Shown here piece by piece: positions 9,413 through 17,489 of a stretch of DNA of 34,320 bases (the stretch's first letter is position 1; each line of letters begins with the position of its first letter). The notes below the pieces were generated by a model. The model had not been told where the DNA came from, ran no database searches, and was given only the letters and a program-made list of their open reading frames with translations. Source of the DNA: Mesorhizobium sp. (GTDB lineage Bacteria; Pseudomonadota; Alphaproteobacteria; Rhizobiales; Rhizobiaceae); NCBI GenBank assembly GCA_027492275.1, contig JAPUFC010000092.1:1-34320 (forward strand). Direction: 5' to 3'. A program made the translations under genes and the position numbers.

Positions 9413-10057
9413 TCAGGCCTCCTGCGGCCTCTCGAAATCGCCGGTCTCGGGGTTCATGAGCCACAACTCGCCGGTCGAGATGTCGAACCAGGCGCCGTGC
9501 AGGGTCAGCCGCTCCTTGCGCTCGAGGATGTCGACGCAGGGAAAGGTGCGCAGGTTGGCGATGGAATAGCGCACCGAGATGCGCTCCAGCGCCGTCTGCC
9601 GCTCGCCGGCGGTCATCAGCGTGTTGTTGGCCACCAGGCCGGCGGCAGGCGACACAAGGCTCATCCACTTGCCGATGAAGTCGCCCGGCGACAACGGGCT
9701 GGAACCGGGCGACAGGGCGGCCTTGATGCCGCCGCAGCGACCATGGCCCATGACCACGATGTGCTTGACCTTGAGGCTCTGCACGGCGAATTCGAGCGCC
9801 GCCGAGGTAGCGTGGAACTCGCCGTCCGGCTCGTAGGGCGGCACGAGATTGGCGACGTTGCGCACGACGAACAGCTCGCCGGGACCGGCGTCGAAGATGA
9901 CCTCGGGCGCCGAGCGGGAATCGCAGCAGGCGATGACCATGGTCTCCGGCGCCTGGCCTTCGCGCGCCAGCGTCCTGTAGCGGCCGCTCTCGGCGGCGTA
10001 GCGGCCGCTCATGAAGTTGCGGTATCCGTCGAGGAGGCGATCTGGAAGATGTGACAT
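9413..10057 (-). CDS. Beta-class carbonic anhydrase
   Basis: Zinc enzyme that interconverts CO2 and bicarbonate, supplying bicarbonate to biosynthetic carboxylases. The zinc ligands of the beta class are visible: Cys45 in CCDSR with the Asp46/Arg48 dyad, then His105 and Cys108 in MGHGRCGG. The 214-residue length is typical of cytoplasmic prokaryotic beta-carbonic anhydrases, and no signal peptide is present. The ATG at 10057 has AAGG a few bases upstream. It follows pdxY on the same strand with a 59-bp gap that contains a terminator-like hairpin, so it may have its own promoter. The protein looks complete. Confidence 0.97.
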   Translation of the reverse strand: MSHLPDRLLDGYRNFMSGRYAAESGRYRTLAREGQAPETMVIACCDSRSAPEVIFDAGPGELFVVRNVANLVPPYEPDGEFHATSAALEFAVQSLKVKHIVVMGHGRCGGIKAALSPGSSPLSPGDFIGKWMSLVSPAAGLVANNTLMTAGERQTALERISVRYSIANLRTFPCVDILERKERLTLHGAWFDISTGELWLMNPETGDFERPQEA

Positions 10058-10074
10058 CGGCCTTCACTTACGGG

Positions 10075-10114
10075 AAAATCCCCGCCCGGATCAACGGCAA
10101 AATCGGGCGCGGGG
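10075..10114 (-). terminator. Probable Rho-independent terminator after pdxY
   Basis: Read on the minus strand, the pdxY stop is followed at once by a long GC-rich imperfect hairpin. Its outer arms are GGGGC... and ...GCCCC, with one bulge and one mismatch. It is followed by ATTTTCCC. The T-run is short, so termination may be partial before the carbonic anhydrase gene. Confidence 0.5.
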
Positions 10115-10116
10115 CC

Positions 10117-10998
10117 TCAGGACCGGCGGTCGCGCGCGGGATGGCCGAGACGCCGCGTCCGCACCAGCGCCATCGGCCTGGACAGGCTCGCGGCGTCGAC
10201 TTCGAGCTGGAGCTCGTCGCCGCCGCGCTTCACGGCGCGCGCCAGCACCTCGTAGACGGCGGCCGTCGTCGACAGCAGCGCCTTCTCGTCCGTTTCTGCA
10301 CGCAGCAGCCGAGCCAGGAACAGCGCCGCCGTGAGGTCGCCGACGCCGTTGGGCGGCCGCTCGACCAGCCGGTGCTCGGCCAGCAGCGCCTGCGTCGGCG
10401 TGACCAGCAGATTGCCGGTGCCGCCGGCCAGCATCGGATAGGCCGAGGTGACCAGCATGCGCGCCGGTCGGGCCTCCGCCGCCAGCGCGACCAGCGCGGC
10501 GAGATCATCCGCCTTGCGCCCCGAAAGCCATTCCAGCTCGAACCGGTTGGGCGTCGCGACGTCGGCCAGGGGGATGAGCGTGTCGCGGATCGCGGCGGCG
10601 GTGGCCTCCGGCACGTAGAGGCCACCGGCATCGCCGATCACCGGATCGCACACATAGAGCGCACCGGGGCTGCGCGCCCGGACGGCGGCGACCAGCGACG
10701 CCACGCCCGCCGCCTGCGCCGCCTCGCCGAGATAGCCCGACAGCACCGCGCCGACCTCGCCGAGCCAGGGCGCGCCGGCGAGGTCGTTCATCAGCGCGGC
10801 GAAATCCTGCGGCACGATGCGCGTCGCCCGCCCGTGCCCCGGGTGCCAGGGCAGGATGACGGTGGGGACGGCCCAGACGGGATGGCCGAGCGTTTCGAGC
10901 GCGAAGACCGCCGCGCGGTTGCCGACCGTGCCGCGCACAACATGGCTCGACACGACGATGACGGCGCGGCGCGCCTTCGGGTCCGTTTCCGTCTGCAT
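10117..10998 (-). CDS. pdxY: Pyridoxal kinase PdxY
   Basis: Phosphorylates pyridoxal to pyridoxal 5'-phosphate in the vitamin B6 salvage pathway. The fold is ribokinase/PfkB-like. Visible marks are the N-terminal VSSHVVRGTVGNRAA substrate-site block (about residues 17-30), CDPVIGD (117-123), TPNRFELEWLSG (149-160) and the catalytic NGVGDLTAALF with Asp221. The 293-residue length is typical. The start at 10998 lies three bases after the stop of a small membrane-protein gene, so the two are probably co-transcribed. The C-terminal tail is arginine-rich. The protein looks complete. Confidence 0.95.
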   Translation of the reverse strand: MQTETDPKARRAVIVVSSHVVRGTVGNRAAVFALETLGHPVWAVPTVILPWHPGHGRATRIVPQDFAALMNDLAGAPWLGEVGAVLSGYLGEAAQAAGVASLVAAVRARSPGALYVCDPVIGDAGGLYVPEATAAAIRDTLIPLADVATPNRFELEWLSGRKADDLAALVALAAEARPARMLVTSAYPMLAGGTGNLLVTPTQALLAEHRLVERPPNGVGDLTAALFLARLLRAETDEKALLSTTAAVYEVLARAVKRGGDELQLEVDAASLSRPMALVRTRRLGHPARDRRS

Positions 10999-11001
10999 AG
11001 G

Positions 11002-11271
11002 TCACTCTGTGGTGGCGAGATGGATCAGCAGCCAGAGCAGCAGGCCGGCGGAAAACACAAGCCCCGCCGCGCGGCCGACGCGCGTTCCCCACCGCTCCGC
11101 CCAGTCGTGCGGATCAGCATCGCCGTCGAGGTGCTCCCGCGCGCGGCGTGTGGCGCGCTGCACGAAGCGCTCGCCGCCGGTCTCGGCCTCGCGGCCGATC
11201 CGTTCCAGGATCTTCCGGGATTCGTCCGCCCTGCGGGAGTCGCCCGATGGCCTGTCGTCCTGTCCGCTCAT
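11002..11271 (-). CDS. Small single-pass membrane protein (89 aa), unknown
   Basis: Not recognised. The first two thirds are charged and helical, with ESRKILERIGREAE and FVQRATRRAREHLDG. One hydrophobic helix follows near the C-terminus (about residues 67-85, AAGLVFSAGLLLWLLIHLA). This suggests an N-in, C-tail-anchored inner-membrane protein with a cytoplasmic helical domain. The ATG at 11271 was chosen because the long upstream frame extension looks like low-complexity shadow. The stop lies three bases before the pdxY start, indicating translational coupling. The diguanylate cyclase gene ends 41 bp upstream on the same strand. It may be a small membrane protein conserved next to pdxY in rhizobia. 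Confidence 0.75.
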   Translation of the reverse strand: MSGQDDRPSGDSRRADESRKILERIGREAETGGERFVQRATRRAREHLDGDADPHDWAERWGTRVGRAAGLVFSAGLLLWLLIHLATTE

Positions 11272-11312
11272 CGTCCGATCATAGCCCGCCGCGCCGGCGC
11301 GGGACAGCGGGT

Positions 11313-13106
11313 TCAGGCAACCTTGTGGGAGCCCGGGTGGGAGCCGGACCGGGACTCGGCGAGCCCGTCGGGCTGGTCGTCGCCGTCCGCCGCGGCGCGG
11401 TTGCGCCCGGCACGCTTGGCCCGGTAGAGGGCCAGGTCGGCGCGGTGCGTCGCCTCGTCGAGGCTTTCGCCCGCCGCAGCAATGCACGCGCCGATGCTCA
11501 CCGTGACGGCCGCGTAGCCGCCGCCGGAGAGCGGGAATGGCTTGGCGCGCATCGCGTCCAGCGTGCGGGCCGCGAGCTGTTCCAGCAGGTTCCGGTCGCA
11601 ATCCTTGACCAGCACCATGAACTCGTCGCCGCCCCACCGCGCGCAGACGTCGGAACCGCGCACCGCCGCGGCGAGCCGCGCCGCGATCCCGGCGATGACC
11701 TCGTCGCCCGCGCCGTGCCCGCGCGTGTCGTTCACGGCCTTGAAGTGGTCGATGTCGACCAGCAGGAGCCCGATGCCCGGGCTGGATGCCTGCGCCACGG
11801 CGGCGTCATAGGCCTCGGCGAAGCCGCGCCGGTTCATCAGCGACGTCATCGGATCGAGCAGGGCCGTGTGCCGGAGCTGCTCGGTGCGCTGGCGAACCGC
11901 CTCCTCCAGCATCTCGGTGTTGGTGCGCACCGCGTTGGCCATGCGCGACAGCGCCGTGGACAGACGGCCGATCTCGTCGCCGCGCCGGTCGGCCGGCAGC
12001 GCGAACGTCAGGTCCCCCGCCTCGATGCGGGTCAGCGCCGACTCCGCCAGCGCCAGGCGGTCGAGCACGGTGCGCTTGAACAGGAAGGTGACCAGCGCCG
12101 CGGCGAGCAGCATGACCAGCGCCAGCAGCGCGCCGATCGGCACGAAGAGGCCGCGGTCGATGATGGCGTCGACGTCCATCAGCGTCACGTTGTACCAGCC
12201 GAGCTCGCCGAGATAGCCGACGCCGACCAGCGTGCGGTGGCCGCCGATCTCCAGGAAACGGGCCTCGACCTTCGACGGATCGGCGAAAACCGCCCGCATC
12301 ATCCCGGCGAGTTCGGCCCGATCGGCCTCGCGGTCGACCATGTTGAAGACGGTCTTGCTCGACGCGGCGTTGGTGATGCTGTGATAGTCGATGCGGCTTT
12401 CGTCGCGGCTGGCCTGCACCGCGCCCTGCTCGTTGACGAACAGGCTCTCGACGCCCGGCTGGTAGGCGTTCACCACCTGCTTGATGAAGCTGGTGAGCCC
12501 GATGCCGGTTCCGACGATGCCGAGCACCTGCCCGTTCTCGGTCATGACGCAGTTGATCCAGACATTGGTCACGGCCAGCGTGTCGTCGTGGTCGACGTTG
12601 AGGCGGCAGCCGGGGCCGGTCTCGCGCGTCTTGAAGTACCAGCCGTCGCGCGGGTTGTCGGCGCGCACGGCGTAGCGCAGCTCCTTGCCGGCGTAGCTGT
12701 TGGCGGCGTCGTTGAAATAATAGTTGCCGGAGCGGTCGATGATGACGAAGGCGCTGCGGTCGTTGAAGGCCTGCCGGTAGTGCTCCATCTCGGCCAGGCC
12801 GCGCACCTTCTTCAGCAGGTCGTCCTCGGCGGACGCCCATTCGATGATGGACGGCGATCGCGCCAGCGTCTCGGCCAGGCCGACCTCGCGCCGCAGCGCC
12901 TCCAGCCCGCGATAGCGGTCGTAGAGAACCTGCTTCTCGGCGAACAGCGTGCCGAGCTTCACCACGGTGGCGTCGACGATGTAGAGGAAGGCGAGGCAGC
13001 CGGGCACGGCGATGGCGGCGAAGGTCGCCAGCGTCAGCGCCAGCACCCGCGCGCGAAGGCTTCCGGACAGTCCCTGCTGGAAGTTGCGGAAGGGCGTTCC
13101 GATCAT
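11313..13106 (-). CDS. Membrane diguanylate cyclase: dCache sensor, HAMP, GGDEF
   Basis: Synthesises cyclic di-GMP in response to a periplasmic or extracellular cue. The order is: transmembrane helix near residues 20-42 (VLALTLATFAAIAVPGC), a large periplasmic dCache-like sensor to about 320, a second helix (IGALLALVMLLAAALVTFL), a HAMP linker with a short coiled coil, then a GGDEF domain at the C-terminus. The active-site GGDEF is at 492-496. The product-inhibition I-site RGSD is at 483-486 with the canonical five-residue spacing, so the enzyme is predicted active and feedback-inhibited. No EAL domain is present. The C-terminal tail is Ser/Gly/His-rich (SRSGSHPGSHKVA). The ATG at 13106 is used. 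Its ligand is unknown. Confidence 0.95.
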   Translation of the reverse strand: MIGTPFRNFQQGLSGSLRARVLALTLATFAAIAVPGCLAFLYIVDATVVKLGTLFAEKQVLYDRYRGLEALRREVGLAETLARSPSIIEWASAEDDLLKKVRGLAEMEHYRQAFNDRSAFVIIDRSGNYYFNDAANSYAGKELRYAVRADNPRDGWYFKTRETGPGCRLNVDHDDTLAVTNVWINCVMTENGQVLGIVGTGIGLTSFIKQVVNAYQPGVESLFVNEQGAVQASRDESRIDYHSITNAASSKTVFNMVDREADRAELAGMMRAVFADPSKVEARFLEIGGHRTLVGVGYLGELGWYNVTLMDVDAIIDRGLFVPIGALLALVMLLAAALVTFLFKRTVLDRLALAESALTRIEAGDLTFALPADRRGDEIGRLSTALSRMANAVRTNTEMLEEAVRQRTEQLRHTALLDPMTSLMNRRGFAEAYDAAVAQASSPGIGLLLVDIDHFKAVNDTRGHGAGDEVIAGIAARLAAAVRGSDVCARWGGDEFMVLVKDCDRNLLEQLAARTLDAMRAKPFPLSGGGYAAVTVSIGACIAAAGESLDEATHRADLALYRAKRAGRNRAAADGDDQPDGLAESRSGSHPGSHKVA

Positions 13107-13252
13107 CGGCCGCTAGAGTTCCCCCGGCGCTCCTCATACCACGCGCGCAAACAACCGGTGATAGGCGCGAATTCGTGTAGATCACGTTAAGGAAGCTATG
13201 CCAGCAAAAGCCCCGCGATGAAAGCCGCCTGCCGCCGCGACATGCCGCCGGA

Positions 13253-14326
13253 CTAGTGTCCGCCGTGCTCGGCGCCCTTGCTGCCCAGAAGCTCATGGAT
13301 GAAGGCGAGCTTCCCGGCCACCGGCGGCGAGATGACGAACGGATAGAGATCCGGCAGGCCCATGCAGCGGTTGATCGAGTTCGACGCCTCCGACAGGACC
13401 AGCCAGCGCGCCAGCGTGCGGCGGAACGGCTCGGCCGTGCCGGCGGCCTCGCCCGGTTCGGCCGGCGGCTGGCCGGGATCGGCGGCCGGCAGCGTCTCGC
13501 CGGCCTCCGTCTCCAGCTCGCCGAGGCGCATGTTCAGCGCGCCGACCATCTCCAGCGTGTCGGTGATGTGCATGAAATGCGCCCAGCTCTCGGCCCAGTC
13601 CTCCCACGGATGGCTGGCCGCGTAGGCGCTGATGTGGCCGGCCTGCCAGTCGGGCGGCGCGCCGTTGGCGTAGTGCGCCTGCAGCGCGGTGGCGTAGTCC
13701 GCCCGCTCGTCGCCGAACAGGCGGTGGAAATCCTCGAGCCGGGCCGGATCGTCGCGGATCAGCCGTTCCCAGTAATAATGGCCGAGTTCGTGGCGGAAAT
13801 GGCCGAGCAGCGTGCGGTAGTTCTCGCCCATCTGCGCGCGCATCTTCTCCCGCTCGGCCGAATCCGCCTCGGCGACGTTGAGTGTGATCAGCCCGTTGTC
13901 GTGGCCGGTCAGCACGTGCTCGCCGCCCGGCCCCGCGCCGGGCCCGTCGGCGAGGAAGTCGAAGGCCAGCCCCGCCTCGTCGGCGGGATCGGCCTTCGGC
14001 CCGAAGGGCAGGCCGAAGGCGAGCAGCGAATAGACCGCCCGCCGCTTGGCCCGCTCCACCCTGGCCCAGCGGCTGCGGTTGCCGTCCAGCGTCAGGTCGG
14101 GGATGGTCTTGTTCAGCACGCAGGCGCAACAGAACATGGCCTCGCCCTCCGCCGCCCAGTTGCAGTCGCACTCGGCCGCGTTCAGGCACTGGAACACGCC
14201 CGGCGACCCCACCAGCGCGAACTGCGCGGTGCGCGGATCCCACGCCACCGCGCTGCCGCAGCTCAGGCACCGGGCGTTCTCGAAATAGAGCCGCTGCCGG
14301 CAGTTGGGGCAGGAGAAGAGCTTCAT
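13253..14326 (-). CDS. Putative zinc-binding metallopeptidase with N-terminal zinc ribbon (PF10005-like)
   Basis: A 357-residue protein of the putative zinc-binding metallo-peptidase family (PF10005, formerly a DUF). The N-terminus is a zinc ribbon with Cys6, Cys9, Cys20 and Cys23. A second cysteine-rich patch follows, with Cys47, 53, 55, 66, 67 and 69. The HELGH zinc-protease motif is at 179-183. A conserved acidic/histidine block, HPWEDWAESWAHFMH, near 239-253 probably supplies the third ligand. No signal peptide is present, so it is predicted cytoplasmic. The ATG at 14326 begins exactly at the ribbon (MKLFSCPNC). The substrate is unknown. It lies upstream of the diguanylate cyclase gene on the same strand and is divergent from a lytic transglycosylase. 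Confidence 0.9.
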   Translation of the reverse strand: MKLFSCPNCRQRLYFENARCLSCGSAVAWDPRTAQFALVGSPGVFQCLNAAECDCNWAAEGEAMFCCACVLNKTIPDLTLDGNRSRWARVERAKRRAVYSLLAFGLPFGPKADPADEAGLAFDFLADGPGAGPGGEHVLTGHDNGLITLNVAEADSAEREKMRAQMGENYRTLLGHFRHELGHYYWERLIRDDPARLEDFHRLFGDERADYATALQAHYANGAPPDWQAGHISAYAASHPWEDWAESWAHFMHITDTLEMVGALNMRLGELETEAGETLPAADPGQPPAEPGEAAGTAEPFRRTLARWLVLSEASNSINRCMGLPDLYPFVISPPVAGKLAFIHELLGSKGAEHGGH

Positions 14327-14637
14327 GCGGATCCTCGACGCTCGCGGACGCCTCGCAACGCGCCAGCCGGCAACCTGTTCCCGGCCGGTCGCGGCGCGCG
14401 GCGGCGATTCGCGGAAAGCCCGGTCTGGCCCGCGACGGCCGGTCCCCTGCCGATCACAAGATCGGCACCGCTGCGTCAACTGTTTCCGCCAGGCCACAGC
14501 AAATGCTTGATCGCGCGGCCGTTTCCGGCCTCGGTGCCGGTTGCCGGTTGCGCCGCGCAGGCGCTGTGCTACCGGTGACACCGGCAAACGCTGCTGGCAA
14601 GCTGCCGGGCAGCGGTTCGACAGATCAGGAGAACGGA
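14327..14637. other. 311-bp divergent intergenic region with three inverted repeats
   Basis: This lies between the metallopeptidase gene (minus) and the lytic transglycosylase gene (plus) and must hold both promoters; I see no strong -35/-10 pair. It carries TGCCGAT-N6-ATCGGCA (14448-14467), GGCCG-TTTC-CGGCC (14517-14530) and the palindrome CCGGTG-A-CACCGG (14572-14584). The last lies about 55 bases before the transglycosylase start, a plausible operator position. No credible small ORF seen. Confidence 0.45.
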
Positions 14638-15429
14638 ATGGCTTTTTTGGCCACGGGAAGGCTCATCGCAATCGCGGGCGTCGCGCTCGGCCTGCTCACG
14701 GGCGTCGCCCAGGCGGCCTCGTGCGGCGACACCGGCGCCGGCTTCGAGGCCTGGAAGGCCGAATTCGCCAATGAGGCGCGGGCCAACGGCGTCCGGGCGA
14801 AGGGCCTCGCCGCCCTGGCCGGCGCCAGCTACGCCACCGCCACCATCAAGGCCGACCGCGGCATCCATAAGGCCTTCAGCGGCACGGTCGAGCAGTTCAT
14901 GGAGCGCCGCGGCGCCAACGCCATCATTTCGAAGGGCCGCTCGCTGAAGAAGGCCAACGCCGCGCTGTTCGACAATATCGAGCGCTCCTACGGGGTGCCG
15001 CCCGGCGTGCTGCTCGCCATCTGGGGCATGGAGACCGGCTTCGGCAACTTCATGGGCCAGCAGAACACCGTCTCCGCCATCCTGACGCTGGCCTATGACT
15101 GCCGCCGCCCGGATTTCTTCACCCCGCACGCCATCGCCGCCCTGAAGCTGGTGGACAGCGGCGCGCTCAGCACCGGCTCCGTCGGCGCGATGCATGGCGA
15201 GATCGGACACACCCAGTTCCTGCCCGGGAACGTGCTGACCTACGGCGTCGGCAACAAGGATCTGCGCGACAAGAGCACCGCGCTCGCCTCCACCGCAAAC
15301 TTCCTGCGCGGCCATGGCTGGCGGCCGGGCGCCGGCTATGACGGCAACATGGGCGCGATCGCCGGCTGGAACGCCGCCAGCGTCTACCAGCAGGCCATCG
15401 CCCGCATGGCCAAGGCCATCGACAACTGA
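14638..15429 (+). CDS. Lytic murein transglycosylase (MltB/SLT_2-like)
   Basis: Periplasmic enzyme that cleaves the glycan strands of peptidoglycan with formation of 1,6-anhydro ends, used in wall remodelling. Residues 1-27 are a Sec signal peptide ending TGVAQAA. The likely catalytic residue is Glu132 in AIWGMETGFGNF, the MltB-type signature, and GHTQFLPGNVLTYG is a further conserved block. The 263-residue length is short for MltB and matches single-domain alphaproteobacterial members, without a C-terminal peptidoglycan-binding domain. The ATG at 14638 follows AGGAGAA. The cysteine after the signal region (Ala-Ser-Cys) lacks a clear lipobox. It converges with argG across a shared terminator. 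Confidence 0.93.
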   Translation: MAFLATGRLIAIAGVALGLLTGVAQAASCGDTGAGFEAWKAEFANEARANGVRAKGLAALAGASYATATIKADRGIHKAFSGTVEQFMERRGANAIISKGRSLKKANAALFDNIERSYGVPPGVLLAIWGMETGFGNFMGQQNTVSAILTLAYDCRRPDFFTPHAIAALKLVDSGALSTGSVGAMHGEIGHTQFLPGNVLTYGVGNKDLRDKSTALASTANFLRGHGWRPGAGYDGNMGAIAGWNAASVYQQAIARMAKAIDN

Positions 15430-15451
15430 GCGCAGGCTAATCCCGAAAGCG

Positions 15452-15480
15452 AAAGGCCCGGCGCGCGCCGGGCCTTTTTT
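15452..15480. terminator. Bidirectional Rho-independent terminator between transglycosylase gene and argG
   Basis: AAAGGCCCGGCGC and GCGCCGGGCCTTT form a perfect inverted repeat followed by a T-run on the plus strand. The A-run preceding it supplies the T-run on the minus strand. It sits in the 52-bp gap between two convergent genes, 22 bases after one stop and directly after the argG stop in the other direction. Confidence 0.9.
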
Positions 15481-15481
15481 A

Positions 15482-16705
<1,224 letters not shown>

Positions 16706-16712
16706 CGAAATT

Positions 16713-16731
16713 CCCCGGAAACGATCCGGGG
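16713..16731 (-). promoter_or_regulatory. argG: argG leader hairpin overlapping its Shine-Dalgarno
   Basis: On the minus strand the arms CCCCGGA and TCCGGGG enclose the loop TCGTT and stand eight bases from the argG ATG. The distal arm contains the GGGG of the ribosome-binding site, so the hairpin could mask translation initiation. A weak promoter, TTGCGG-N16-TAAAAG, lies just upstream and would start the transcript close to the hairpin. On the plus strand the same arms are followed by TCTTTTAT, which resembles a terminator. Confidence 0.45.
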
Positions 16732-16843
16732 TCTTTTATCAGGACCCGGCATCACCGCAAGCCGGGCCCGCCGCCCGTCGCCGCATGGCATATCCAATGA
16801 TACGGAAACTGCTATAAGCGGGCATTCGCCCCGCCGGTGCCCC

Positions 16844-17485
16844 ATGAGCTTCATCCCAGAACCGACCGTCCTTCTGCAATTCGCCATCGCCACCTTCATC
16901 ATCGCCATAACCCCCGGACCGGACATGACGCTGTTCGTCGGCCGCGCCGTGTCCGAGGGCCGCGCCTCCGGCTTCGCCTGCATGGCCGGAGCGCTGACCG
17001 GCTGCGTCATCCACACCAGCCTCGTCGCGCTCGGCCTGTCGGCGCTGATCATCGCCTCGCCGGAAGCCTTCCTGGCCCTGAAGGTCGGCGGCGCCGGCTA
17101 TCTGGTGTGGCTGGCCTGGCAGGCGATCACCAAAGGCTCGGCCTTCTCGCCGGACACCGCAAAGCGCGCGCCCCGCTCGCTGTTCCGCAACTGGGTCACC
17201 GGGCTGGGCATCAACCTGCTCAACCCCAAGATCATCCTCTTCTTCATGACCTTCCTGCCGCAATTCGTCTCGGCCGCGGACCCGCACGCGCCGTCGAAGC
17301 TGTTCTTCCTCGGCATGTTCTTCATCGCCCTGTCGATCCCGGTCACGGCGCCGATGGTAATCGCCGCCGACCGCTTCGCCAGCCTGCTGAAGCGCAGCCC
17401 GCGCGTCACGCGCATCGTCGACTGGCTGTTCGCCGGGATCTTCTCGGCCTTCGCGCTGAAGATCCTGACCGCGCAGGTGCGCTGA
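16844..17485 (+). CDS. LysE/RhtB family amino-acid exporter
   Basis: A 213-residue inner-membrane protein predicted to export amino acids (RhtB branch of the LysE superfamily). The family signature ITPGPDMTLFVGRAVSEG spans about residues 22-39. LLNPKIILFFMTFLPQFV is the conserved central helix, and FASLLKRSPRVTRIVDWLFAGIF the usual C-terminal segment. About six hydrophobic helices are visible. The ATG at 16844 fixes the standard N-terminus. It is divergent from argG with a 138-bp spacer; TATAAG at 16813-16818 could be its -10 but no clear -35 accompanies it. It ends four bases from the convergent glycosyltransferase gene. It differs clearly in sequence from the exporter at 3910-4527. Confidence 0.93.
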   Translation: MSFIPEPTVLLQFAIATFIIAITPGPDMTLFVGRAVSEGRASGFACMAGALTGCVIHTSLVALGLSALIIASPEAFLALKVGGAGYLVWLAWQAITKGSAFSPDTAKRAPRSLFRNWVTGLGINLLNPKIILFFMTFLPQFVSAADPHAPSKLFFLGMFFIALSIPVTAPMVIAADRFASLLKRSPRVTRIVDWLFAGIFSAFALKILTAQVR

Positions 17486-17489
17486 CGCC

